DNA from: Neobacillus rhizosphaerae
GTDB taxonomy: Bacteria; Bacillota; Bacilli; Bacillales; Cytobacillaceae
Length of the DNA: 64,000 bases
Direction: 5' to 3'
Assembly: GCF_937468385.1 (NCBI RefSeq)
Contig: NZ_CALBWS010000006.1
Span: 101,897 to 165,896 of the forward strand
The notes under the pieces are model-generated. The model was given only the letters and a program-made list of their open reading frames with translations. It did not search any database and had not been told where the DNA came from. Shown here in pieces: positions 16,814-23,626 of this stretch (the first letter of the stretch is position 1; each line of letters opens with the position of its first letter). A program made the translations under genes and the position numbers.

Positions 16814-17416
16814 ATGAAAAAAATCTATCTCATTTGCAGTCTTGTTTTGTTCCTCGGAATTGCCGGAGGAATTTCTTTCTTTTTGATTCGAGATGCAAAT
16901 GCGACAATACCAGCAAAAGTAAGCTTGATTAACCAAAATGGCGATCCATATAATTTTGGTAAGGATAAGACAAAATTAAAGCTTATTGAATTTATTTATA
17001 CCCATTGTCCAGACATTTGCCCAACAACGACACAAAAGATGGTTGCCTTGAAAAAGGATTTAGTAAAAAACGGAGTTTTCGGCAAGAATATCGAATTTAT
17101 CACCATTACCATAGATCCCTACCGCGACACACCAGAAATTTTACAGGGGTATATGCAGGGGTTTGGAATTAAAAACGACGATGATTGGTTGTTTTTAACT
17201 GGGGATCAGAAAAATATTAAAAATGAGCAAGGTAAAATTAAACAGGTTACTGATGCATTGCAATTTCAATTTAAAGACCCAGGAAACGGACAATTCGTCC
17301 ACTCTACTTTTATTTATTTAGTTGATCAAAATAACAAATTTGTCGCGAAGTTTCCGATGGGAAAAGAATTTAATAAGCAAGCGGTTTACGACAAAATTAT
17401 GAATAAAATTGAATAA
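16814..17416 (+). CDS. SCO1/SenC-family copper chaperone (thioredoxin-fold)
   Basis: The 200-aa protein has an N-terminal membrane anchor (IYLICSLVLFLGIAGGISFF) and a thioredoxin-like domain with the copper-binding motif in THCPDICPTTTQ and the distal histidine in FVHSTFIYLVD. SCO proteins deliver copper to the CuA site of cytochrome c oxidase on the outer face of the membrane; B. subtilis YpmQ is the closest functional model. The ATG at 16814 follows GGAGGG; a TTG at 16796 lacks a site. The gene is monocistronic and followed by a dispersed repeat. Confidence 0.9.
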   Translation: MKKIYLICSLVLFLGIAGGISFFLIRDANATIPAKVSLINQNGDPYNFGKDKTKLKLIEFIYTHCPDICPTTTQKMVALKKDLVKNGVFGKNIEFITITIDPYRDTPEILQGYMQGFGIKNDDDWLFLTGDQKNIKNEQGKIKQVTDALQFQFKDPGNGQFVHSTFIYLVDQNNKFVAKFPMGKEFNKQAVYDKIMNKIE

Positions 17417-17421
17417 AGAAC

Positions 17422-17566
17422 AAAAGGCGCAAGCGCCCGTTTAGCGGCGTATGGACTGGAGCGCTCCAACTGAGATAAAGGAAACACGAAGAGCGATAGC
17501 GATTCGATGTTGACTTATCGTAGGGCGGAGAGCGAAGTACACTAGCCGCTGTGCGCTGGAGCTGGA
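17422..17566. repeat. Dispersed Bacillus repeat, family R2 (long copy)
   Basis: It runs from AAAAGGCGCAAGCGCCCG to GTGCGCTGGAGCTGG and holds several inverted GC-rich parts. It shares end motifs with 11308-11415, 32452-32479 and 52594-52637. No open frame with a ribosome site is present. Confidence 0.55.
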
Positions 17567-17623
17567 TTCAGAGAACTATTTCAATTTATCCACAATTAAT
17601 TATTTTATAATTTCCTATACAAT

Positions 17624-17660
17624 AAAAAAAGCGGTTAGTCCCTTGGATTAATCGCTTTTC
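17624..17660 (-). terminator. Terminator of the 44-aa gene
   Basis: An imperfect stem (AAAAGCGATTA / TAACCGCTTTT on the minus strand) is followed by T7. It lies 17 bases beyond the stop codon of the small minus-strand gene. Confidence 0.7.
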
Positions 17661-17676
17661 ATTACCAGTTTTTTAT

Positions 17677-17811
17677 TTAATTCACAGAAGAAGGATATTT
17701 TTTAATTTGCTGTAACGATAAAAGGTAATTGGACTTTGGTTTGGTTAGACTCGCTTTTATACCGGCTTTTTTTAACTTGTTAACGAGTTCAGTAAGCTGT
17801 TTCTTTGCCAT
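17677..17811 (-). CDS. Small basic protein, 44 aa
   Basis: ATG at 17811 follows AAGGTGAGAAGT. The product, beginning MAKKQLTELVNKLKKAGIKA, is highly lysine-rich with an amphipathic first half and no cysteine. I do not recognise the family; a nucleic-acid-binding helix is possible from its composition alone. A good ribosome site and its own terminator support a real gene. Confidence 0.6.
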   Translation of the reverse strand: MAKKQLTELVNKLKKAGIKASLTKPKSNYLLSLQQIKKYPSSVN

Positions 17812-17998
17812 ACTTCTCACCTTCTTTATTACTTCTTAAAACAATTCTACAACAAAATTATGAATAAAGTGTGAAAATAGGAAAAATTTTTTAGAAAATT
17901 TTTCTTAAAAAATTCTAATCGACCTTTAGGAATTCGCTATTCTTCTATTTTAATGGTATACTATATGGCAATATGGTTTTTTGGAGGATGTTTTAAAT

Positions 17999-19618
17999 AT
18001 GATTACCGTAAGTAACGTTGGTTTAAGATATGGAGACCGAAAGCTTTTTGAAGATGTAAATATTAAGTTCAACCCTGGTAATTGCTATGGATTAATTGGG
18101 GCAAATGGAGCAGGGAAATCAACTTTTTTAAAGATTTTATCCGGTGAAATAGAAGCACAAACTGGTACTGTACAACTCGGACCAAATGAACGGATGGCTG
18201 TGTTAAAACAGAACCATTTTGAATACGAGGAATTTGAAGTATTAAAAACCGTTATTATGGGTCATGCACGGCTTTATGAAGTTATGCAGGAAAAAGACGC
18301 GATTTACATGAAGGAAAACTTCACGGATGAAGATGGCATGAAGGCGGCTGAACTTGAAGGTGAATTTGCTGAATTAAACGGTTGGGAAGCTGAGTCAGAA
18401 GCAGCGATTTTGTTAAAAGGCCTTGGAATTGGCGACGATCTTCATGATAAAAAAATGGCTGAATTAACTGGATCAGAAAAAGTGAAGGTCCTACTTGCAC
18501 AAGCATTGTTCGGCAGACCGGATGTTTTACTGCTGGATGAGCCAACAAACCACTTAGATATCAAAGCGATTCAATGGCTTGAGGATTTCCTGATTAATTT
18601 TGAAAATACCGTCATTGTTGTCTCCCATGATCGTCATTTTCTAAATAAAGTGTGTACGCACATTGCCGATTTGGACTTTGGAAAAATTCAAGTCTATGTC
18701 GGGAACTATGACTTTTGGTATGAATCAAGTCAATTAGCCTCAAGAATGGCTTCTGACGCCAATAAGAAGAAGGAAGAAAAAATTAAAGAGTTACAAAGCT
18801 TTATTGCCCGTTTTAGTGCCAATGCCTCTAAATCTAAACAGGCAACATCTCGGAAGAAATTATTAGATAAAATTACCTTGGATGATATCAGACCATCATC
18901 GCGCCGTTACCCATTCGTTGGCTTTACTCCTGATCGTGAAATCGGGAATGACTTGTTACGAGTGGAAGGTTTATCAAAGACGATCGATGGCGTAAAGGTT
19001 TTAGATAACATAAGCTTCTTTATGAACAAGGGAGATAAAATTGCTCTTGTTGGAACGAACGAGGTTGCTAAGACTATTCTATTTAAAATTTTAACGGGCG
19101 AAATGGAAGCAGACAGTGGAACTTTTAAGTGGGGGATCACCACTTCACAAGCTTATTTCCCTAAAGATAACTCCGAGTATTTTGAGAACAGCGATGTTAA
19201 CCTTGTCGATTGGCTTCGTCAGTTCTCACCAAAGGATGACAGCGAAAGCTTTTTACGTGGATTTTTAGGAAGAATGCTATTCTCTGGTGAAGAAGTATTA
19301 AAGAAAGCAAGTGTCCTTTCCGGGGGAGAAAAAGTTCGCTGCATGCTATCAAAAATGATGCTAAATGGTGCTAACGTTCTACTTCTTGATGAACCAACAA
19401 ACCATCTTGATTTAGAATCAATTACTGCTTTAAATAATGGATTAATAAATTTTAAGGGCTCTATTGTTTTTGCTTCACATGATCATCAGTTCATTCAAAC
19501 GATTGCTAACCGGATTTTCGAACTGACACCAAATGGATTAGTGGATAAGCAAATGACCTATGATGAATATCTTGAAAATGCTGATATTCAAAAACAAGTC
19601 GCTGAAATGTATCAGTAA
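17999..19618 (+). CDS. ABC-F family ATPase (YkpA/YbiT type)
   Basis: The 539-aa protein has two ABC ATPase cassettes and no membrane segment. The first has Walker A GANGAGKSTFLKI, signature LTGSE and Walker B DVLLLDEPTNHLD. The second has an altered Walker A (GTNEVAKTILFKI, Ala in place of the conserved Gly), signature LSGGEKVR and NVLLLDEPTNHLD. Between them is the P-site tRNA interaction motif (SQLASRMASDANKKKEEKIK). Its length matches B. subtilis YkpA (about 540 aa). ABC-F proteins act on ribosomes, as stalling-rescue factors or antibiotic protection. The start at 17999 follows GGAGG. A terminator follows. Confidence 0.9.
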   Translation: MITVSNVGLRYGDRKLFEDVNIKFNPGNCYGLIGANGAGKSTFLKILSGEIEAQTGTVQLGPNERMAVLKQNHFEYEEFEVLKTVIMGHARLYEVMQEKDAIYMKENFTDEDGMKAAELEGEFAELNGWEAESEAAILLKGLGIGDDLHDKKMAELTGSEKVKVLLAQALFGRPDVLLLDEPTNHLDIKAIQWLEDFLINFENTVIVVSHDRHFLNKVCTHIADLDFGKIQVYVGNYDFWYESSQLASRMASDANKKKEEKIKELQSFIARFSANASKSKQATSRKKLLDKITLDDIRPSSRRYPFVGFTPDREIGNDLLRVEGLSKTIDGVKVLDNISFFMNKGDKIALVGTNEVAKTILFKILTGEMEADSGTFKWGITTSQAYFPKDNSEYFENSDVNLVDWLRQFSPKDDSESFLRGFLGRMLFSGEEVLKKASVLSGGEKVRCMLSKMMLNGANVLLLDEPTNHLDLESITALNNGLINFKGSIVFASHDHQFIQTIANRIFELTPNGLVDKQMTYDEYLENADIQKQVAEMYQ

Positions 19619-19671
19619 CAAGAAAAATGAGAACTAACCTAGGCTCTGGCGTTAGACAATAAAATGAATTC

Positions 19672-19709
19672 GGGCACCCACATTGTCATTGGTGGTGCCC
19701 GTTTTTTTA
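19672..19709. terminator. Terminator downstream of the ABC-F gene
   Basis: The arms CGGGCACC / GGTGCCCG are followed by T7 on the plus strand. The T run also contains the stop codon of the convergent small minus-strand gene. Confidence 0.8.
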
Positions 19710-19838
19710 GCTCCTCTTCTGTTTTCTCCGCGATGAAGATTCAGTTCGTGAACCTGTTTCTGAAGTTGTTGTCCCTTGGCCTTCCACTTGTGAGGAATTC
19801 AGCCCGATTTTCGATGCGTCCTTTTTTCGCTTACCCAT
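19707..19838 (-). CDS. Small YuzL-like protein, 43 aa
   Basis: ATG at 19838 follows GGGAGGTGGTCAT. The product begins MGKRKKDASKIGLNSSQVEG, continues with a Thr/Ser-rich QGTTTSETGSRTESSS region and ends with basic residues. The K-x-D-x-SKxGLxS pattern with QGTT-x-ETG resembles small Bacillus proteins annotated as YuzL family; I am moderately sure of that link. Its composition (no Cys, no Trp, basic ends) would suit a spore protein. Confidence 0.6.
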   Translation of the reverse strand: MGKRKKDASKIGLNSSQVEGQGTTTSETGSRTESSSRRKQKRS

Positions 19839-19938
19839 ATGACCACCTCCCCTATTAGCTTTTGGAAAATAATCTCTCTCTATACCGAATATTTCCGTTA
19901 ATCTTAGGCAAGATAATCTACAGGAGGAGGTGTTTTGT

Positions 19939-20181
19939 ATGGCAAAAGTTGGAGTAGAACAATCTCTTACAAACGTTCAACAAGCACTACGGGAAAAGGG
20001 TTATGACGTTGTAGAATTAAGGCAGGAGTCCGATGCGAAAAATTGTGATTGCTGTGTGATTACAGGTCTGGATTCAAACATGATGGGAATGCAGGATACC
20101 TTTACAAAAGGCTCAGTGATTGATGCAAATGGGATGACTGCTGACGAAGTATGTCAACAAGTGGAGAGTAGACTTCCATAA
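19939..20181 (+). CDS. ykuS: UPF0180 protein YkuS
   Basis: The 80-aa product starts [20 protein letters not shown] and contains [19 protein letters not shown], the hallmark of the UPF0180/YkuS family (about 81 aa in B. subtilis). The ATG at 19939 follows GGAGGAGG with good spacing; a TTG at 19930 overlaps the site. The function is not established. The two adjacent cysteines (CDCC) could bind metal, but that is speculation. Confidence 0.88.
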   Translation: MAKVGVEQSLTNVQQALREKGYDVVELRQESDAKNCDCCVITGLDSNMMGMQDTFTKGSVIDANGMTADEVCQQVESRLP

Positions 20182-20212
20182 GTTCCACTTAAAAACTAAA
20201 GCTAGGATTTCG

Positions 20213-20246
20213 AAAGACTAAAGGATTTCAACTTTAGTCTTTTTTA
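20213..20246 (+). terminator. Terminator of ykuS
   Basis: A perfect 11-bp stem AAAGACTAAAG / CTTTAGTCTTT with a short loop is followed by a T run. Its end overlaps the stop codon of the convergent minus-strand gene. Confidence 0.85.
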
Positions 20247-20657
20247 TTCCTCCTTTTTCGCATGTATATTTACCTTGGGGCTTTTTTCTGAAGTGTTTTT
20301 TTTCATATTTTCATTCCGGCGGTTTTCCACTTTTTCCTCCTCATCAAGCTTTGGTGTAAATTCACTTCCATACGTTGCACCAATATTCAATTTCCCCTTT
20401 AACTCTTTAATTCCAAGCTGGCCAAAATTATTATTCAGCTCATATTTATCAAAGATGATTTTTTCAATATTAATTTTTTCTATAATAATCGGTGGATCAG
20501 TTGATTTAATAACCATATCGGATGAATTTTGTTGCTCGAAGGTTTCTAATGATTTCTTCAACTCTTCGATATTCATTTCTAAGGAAGACAATTTTTTTTT
20601 AAATTCCTTTTCATAATCATTTTTACGGAATATGAGGAATAAACCTTTTAATGACAT
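20244..20657 (-). CDS. GerPC-like coiled-coil protein, 137 aa
   Basis: Residues about 15-45 form a coiled coil (FKKKLSSLEMNIEELKKSLE). They are followed by FDKYELNNNFGQLGIKELKG and KLNIG, which resembles the conserved core of spore germination protein GerPC (YxFDQLKVxxLxGTLNIG). The tail is highly charged. B. subtilis GerPC is longer (about 200 aa), so this is a short relative. It is divergent from the NQGFG gene at 20749. A role in coat assembly or permeability to germinants is inferred from this resemblance and from the neighbours. Confidence 0.65.
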   Translation of the reverse strand: MSLKGLFLIFRKNDYEKEFKKKLSSLEMNIEELKKSLETFEQQNSSDMVIKSTDPPIIIEKINIEKIIFDKYELNNNFGQLGIKELKGKLNIGATYGSEFTPKLDEEEKVENRRNENMKKNTSEKSPKVNIHAKKEE

Positions 20658-20748
20658 GCCACAAACTCTCCCTTATTTTAACCTACTACTATTTATATGG
20701 ATTAATTATCCTAACATGTCCAATTTATTGAAAGGATGGAATAATAAT

Positions 20749-20979
20749 ATGTTCTTCTTACCAACAAAAATCAATCTTGGAGATTTAATTGTTAATGAAG
20801 CTAGTTTAGGATCAAGCATATCGATTGGCTCAACACAGAAAATTAGTATTAATAATACAACCAAAAAAAATCAGGGATTTGGACAGCAAATTGGTGATAA
20901 AACATCAATCATTCTCCCCATTCATTTTGTTCAGGATGGAGATGTTATTGACGCAGAAGTTTTCTTTTCAGGAAACTAA
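20749..20979 (+). CDS. GerPA/GerPF-like small spore protein, NQGFG paralogue A
   Basis: The 76-aa product begins MFFLPTKINLGDLIVNEASL and contains SIGSTQKI, KKNQGFGQQIGDKTS and VQDGDVIDAE. The layout (IG near residue 25, N-x-GF near 40, D-x-D-x-ID near the end) parallels GerPA/GerPF small spore germination proteins. Two paralogues with the same NQGFG core follow at 21655 and 21919. The ATG at 20749 follows AAAGGATGG. Its stop codon overlaps the stop of the convergent Hsp20 gene by 4 bp. Confidence 0.7.
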   Translation: MFFLPTKINLGDLIVNEASLGSSISIGSTQKISINNTTKKNQGFGQQIGDKTSIILPIHFVQDGDVIDAEVFFSGN

Positions 20980-21464
20980 TCAATGGGAATGATCTCTCCC
21001 ACTTTAAAGGTACGCGGGTAACTAACAAATAGGATTCCGTTCCAGAATTTTGCTCTTAATTCATTAGAACTTACTGAATCTGGTAATGTAATTGCTCTTT
21101 GGAATTCCCCATAGTATCTTTCTGAGTAGCTAGGTTTAATTGATGGGTGCAAAGGCAAGGATGAACCCTTAATAGAAAGGACATTCCCACTTAGCCCTAA
21201 TTGAATATCTTCTTTTTTTACCCCAGGGAGCTCAATTAATACGGTTACTTCCTTTTCACCCTCTATGACATCTATAAGCGGAAACGTACGCAATATTTTT
21301 TCTTCATCATTAGATTTGTCTCCATTACCTCGGAAAGGAGATTTAAATGGCTGGTCATTGACAAACTGTTGAGCGAATTCCTGATCAAAAATATTTTCCC
21401 AAAAATCACCACCATGCATATTTTTGGCAATTTCCATCCATTGTTTTAATTTATCCATATCCAT
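20976..21464 (-). CDS. Hsp20/alpha-crystallin family protein
   Basis: The 162-aa protein has a central alpha-crystallin domain (IDVIEGEKEVTVLIELPGVK, then GEFQRAITLPDSV). It ends with KFWNGILFVSYPR, in place of the usual A-x-x-x-NGVL segment. The N-terminal part is hydrophilic and aromatic-poor in comparison with classical sHsps, and the C-terminal IXI motif reads IIPID. In Bacillus, proteins of this type include spore coat members (CotM, CotP). Placement inside a cluster of GerP-like genes supports a spore coat role, but a general chaperone is possible. Confidence 0.85.
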   Translation of the reverse strand: MDMDKLKQWMEIAKNMHGGDFWENIFDQEFAQQFVNDQPFKSPFRGNGDKSNDEEKILRTFPLIDVIEGEKEVTVLIELPGVKKEDIQLGLSGNVLSIKGSSLPLHPSIKPSYSERYYGEFQRAITLPDSVSSNELRAKFWNGILFVSYPRTFKVGEIIPID

Positions 21465-21598
21465 TAATTCACAGCTCCCATTCCCCTAATAAAATCTCAT
21501 AAATCGTCAAGTTATATGAATAAATTATTTTTTTTAGTCATTCACTTACTACTCTTATAATCTTATGCATATTATCTTTGTCACTTACCTTTAATAAT

Positions 21599-21607
21599 CA
21601 TAAACTA
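21599..21607 (+). promoter_or_regulatory. Possible mother-cell (sigma-K-like) -10 element
   Basis: CATAAACTA fits the sigma-K -10 consensus CATA-N3-TA and lies about 48 bases upstream of the NQGFG pair; a CAC at 21582-21584 could be the -35 part. Short consensus, so weak evidence by itself. Confidence 0.3.
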
Positions 21608-21654
21608 TAATGAAATTCCATATATATAAATGCAAGTATAGGGGGGGAATTTCC

Positions 21655-21912
21655 TTGCAGACTCCAGTTCCATATATTAATATTAATATTTTCATGATAA
21701 AAATTAATTCCTTTGAGAATGCTTCCGCGGTTAATATTGGTCAAAACTTACTTGCTGAGTGGCATAATTCTGATAAAAAGAATCAAGGTTTCGGGCAAAA
21801 TTTGGGTGATAAGAGCAGCTTTTTGGGAACAAGGAGTTTTGTTGACGACAGAGATCAAATTGATTCACCATCTTCCTTTGACTCCAACCCCAATAAATGT
21901 AAGAAGGAGTGA
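21655..21912 (+). CDS. GerPA/GerPF-like small spore protein, NQGFG paralogue B
   Basis: A TTG at 21655 follows the strong GGGGGGGAA; the 85-aa product carries INSFENASAVNIGQNLL, KKNQGFGQNLGDKSS and FVDDRDQIDS, the same ordered motifs as the paralogues. The extra tail SFDSNPNKCKKE is polar and contains the only cysteine. An alternative ATG at 21694 would drop the N-terminal hydrophobic strand (VPYININ). It is translationally linked to the next gene, with 6 bases between them. Confidence 0.68.
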   Translation: MQTPVPYININIFMIKINSFENASAVNIGQNLLAEWHNSDKKNQGFGQNLGDKSSFLGTRSFVDDRDQIDSPSSFDSNPNKCKKE

Positions 21913-21918
21913 GTCATC

Positions 21919-22152
21919 ATGTTATTTGCACCCGTTGCTATAAATTTATTAGGGTTTAAGGTAAATGTTATAGATCAGGGCTCAAATGTCGTTATCGGTC
22001 CGAACCAACAGATTGACCTTTTTGTTTCCACGAAGAGAAATCAGGGGTTCGGCGAACTGAACGGTGATCTCTCACCTGTCTATATTCCAATCCAAGCGGT
22101 AACAGATCCTGATGTTATTGATGGCGCTGCCGTAAAAAACAGTATCATTTAG
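21919..22152 (+). CDS. GerPA/GerPF-like small spore protein, NQGFG paralogue C
   Basis: The 77-aa product starts MLFAPVAINLLGFKVNVIDQ and contains VVIGPNQQI, KRNQGFGELNGDLSP and VTDPDVIDGA. The AAGGAG ribosome site lies inside the end of the preceding gene, so B and C form an operon. Like GerPA/F it is a small beta-rich hydrophobic protein without signal peptide, consistent with a mother-cell-made coat component. Function is inferred from family resemblance only. Confidence 0.7.
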   Translation: MLFAPVAINLLGFKVNVIDQGSNVVIGPNQQIDLFVSTKRNQGFGELNGDLSPVYIPIQAVTDPDVIDGAAVKNSII

Positions 22153-22194
22153 TAGCATGGCTCTAAATCCTCTCATTCTTCATGTTATTCCTTA

Positions 22195-22240
22195 CAAAAA
22201 TAAGCCATGGAAAGGTGAATCCTTCCATGGCTTATTTTTG
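22195..22240. terminator. Bidirectional terminator
   Basis: The long perfect stem CAAAAATAAGCCATGGAAAGG / CCTTCCATGGCTTATTTTTG serves both the NQGFG operon and the convergent carboxypeptidase gene. Confidence 0.92.
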
Positions 22241-22248
22241 TGTATGTT

Positions 22249-23409
22249 TTAGTATTTTCTTGTGAATTTTTTGCGGATACCAATAAAAATTCCACCAACG
22301 ACAATGATCAAAATTCCATAAATAGCATTGACTTGTAAAAACTGTTGTTCATTTTCTTTTGATTTTCCACTCTTCGTAGGAACTGTCTTAAGAATTGGCG
22401 GTTCCTTATATTTTAGTTGAATCAACTGAACAACATGACCATTACTATCCTTTATCGACAGGATCCCATCGCTATTAATTATTTTCTGGCACCCCGCAAC
22501 ATTTTCTGTAATTAGAGTGTCATGTTCAGGATAAAATTCTTTATTATCCTCTTTAAAAATTTCGCCCTGGTTTATCATAGCATGCTGATAGGTTTTAAAA
22601 CCGTAATCTAGCAAAACGGCAGTATCATCATATATATCTCTTTTTTGCTCAGCCTTTAGAACAATCGCAGTCATCCTTATTTTCCCATTATCAGCAGTTG
22701 TGGCCAAGGTTTGTTTCGATTCAGTTGTATAACCAGTTTTCCCACCGGTTATTCCCTGATAGGGAAATTCCCCCTTTAGCATGCGATGATGGGTTAATAA
22801 TGTTGTTTTCCATGATTGTCCTTCCCACTCAAGCGATTTTGTACCGAAAATTTCAGCAAAAACGTTATTCTTAATCGCATAATTCGTCATCAATGCTAAG
22901 TCCATAGCTGTTGTATAATGATTTTCATCAAATAATCCATTAGGATTGGTGAAATGGGTATTCTTTACCCCAATAGTTGTTTTTAAATATTCATTAAGAT
23001 TTACAGCAAAACGGTCGACACTTCCGTCTATGTGCTCAGCGATGGCCACTGCTGCATCATTCCCTGAGTTAATCAACATCCCTTGTATCAGCTTCTTTAA
23101 AGAGACCTGCTCCCCTTCATTTAAATAGACCCTAGTTCCATCTTGGTTAACTGCGTTAGCGCTTACAGTAACGATACTGTCTAAATTCCCTTTCTCAATC
23201 GCATAGATAGCAGTTGCAATTTTGGTAAGACTTGCTGGATACATTTTTTCGTCAGCATTTTGGGCATAAAGGACAGCGCCAGTGTCGGAATCTAAGAGTA
23301 CTGCTCCTTCACTCTTTAAAGGTAATTGTTGACTTTCTGCTGCATAGGTATTTATTTGATTTGAAAATACAAATAGAAAAATCATCATGATAGAAATAAA
23401 TTTATTCAA
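22249..23409 (-). CDS. D-alanyl-D-alanine carboxypeptidase (penicillin-binding protein, DacA/DacF type)
   Basis: The 386-aa precursor has a signal peptide (FISIMMIFLFVFSNQINTYA) and the three active-site motifs of S11 peptidases: SxxK in YPASLTKIATAIYA, SxN in INSGNDAAVAIAEH and KTG in ITGGKTGYT. It ends with a C-terminal membrane helix (IYGILIIVVGGIFIGI) followed by RKK, instead of the amphipathic helix of DacA. It trims the terminal D-Ala from peptidoglycan stem peptides outside the membrane. The start is probably the TTG at 23409, 8 bases after AAGGG; an upstream frame extension to 23466 has no ribosome site. DacF-like spore involvement is possible given the neighbours. Confidence 0.88.
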   Translation of the reverse strand: MNKFISIMMIFLFVFSNQINTYAAESQQLPLKSEGAVLLDSDTGAVLYAQNADEKMYPASLTKIATAIYAIEKGNLDSIVTVSANAVNQDGTRVYLNEGEQVSLKKLIQGMLINSGNDAAVAIAEHIDGSVDRFAVNLNEYLKTTIGVKNTHFTNPNGLFDENHYTTAMDLALMTNYAIKNNVFAEIFGTKSLEWEGQSWKTTLLTHHRMLKGEFPYQGITGGKTGYTTESKQTLATTADNGKIRMTAIVLKAEQKRDIYDDTAVLLDYGFKTYQHAMINQGEIFKEDNKEFYPEHDTLITENVAGCQKIINSDGILSIKDSNGHVVQLIQLKYKEPPILKTVPTKSGKSKENEQQFLQVNAIYGILIIVVGGIFIGIRKKFTRKY

Positions 23410-23570
23410 TAGATACACCCTTACTCTTTTCGAATAATCCCTCTTTGATTTTATCAGATTCTCCAAAAAAATAAATAGTTTTTCCTAAACTTGGAGCAAA
23501 ATGGGAGACAAGAGAAGGATGGTATTAGAAAAAATAAAAAAAGGTGGTGTCTCAAAAGTATAGTGAAAAT

Positions 23571-23615
23571 AAAAAACTGACCCAAAAGTCGTCATTCAAC
23601 GACCTTCTGGGTCAG
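23571..23615 (-). terminator. Terminator of mprF
   Basis: A strong hairpin with arms CTGACCC / GGGTCAG and inner AAGTCGT / ACGACCTT is followed on the minus strand by TTTTTTATTTT. It begins about 12 bases beyond the mprF stop codon. Confidence 0.88.
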
Positions 23616-23626
23616 CCTCAGCGAAT

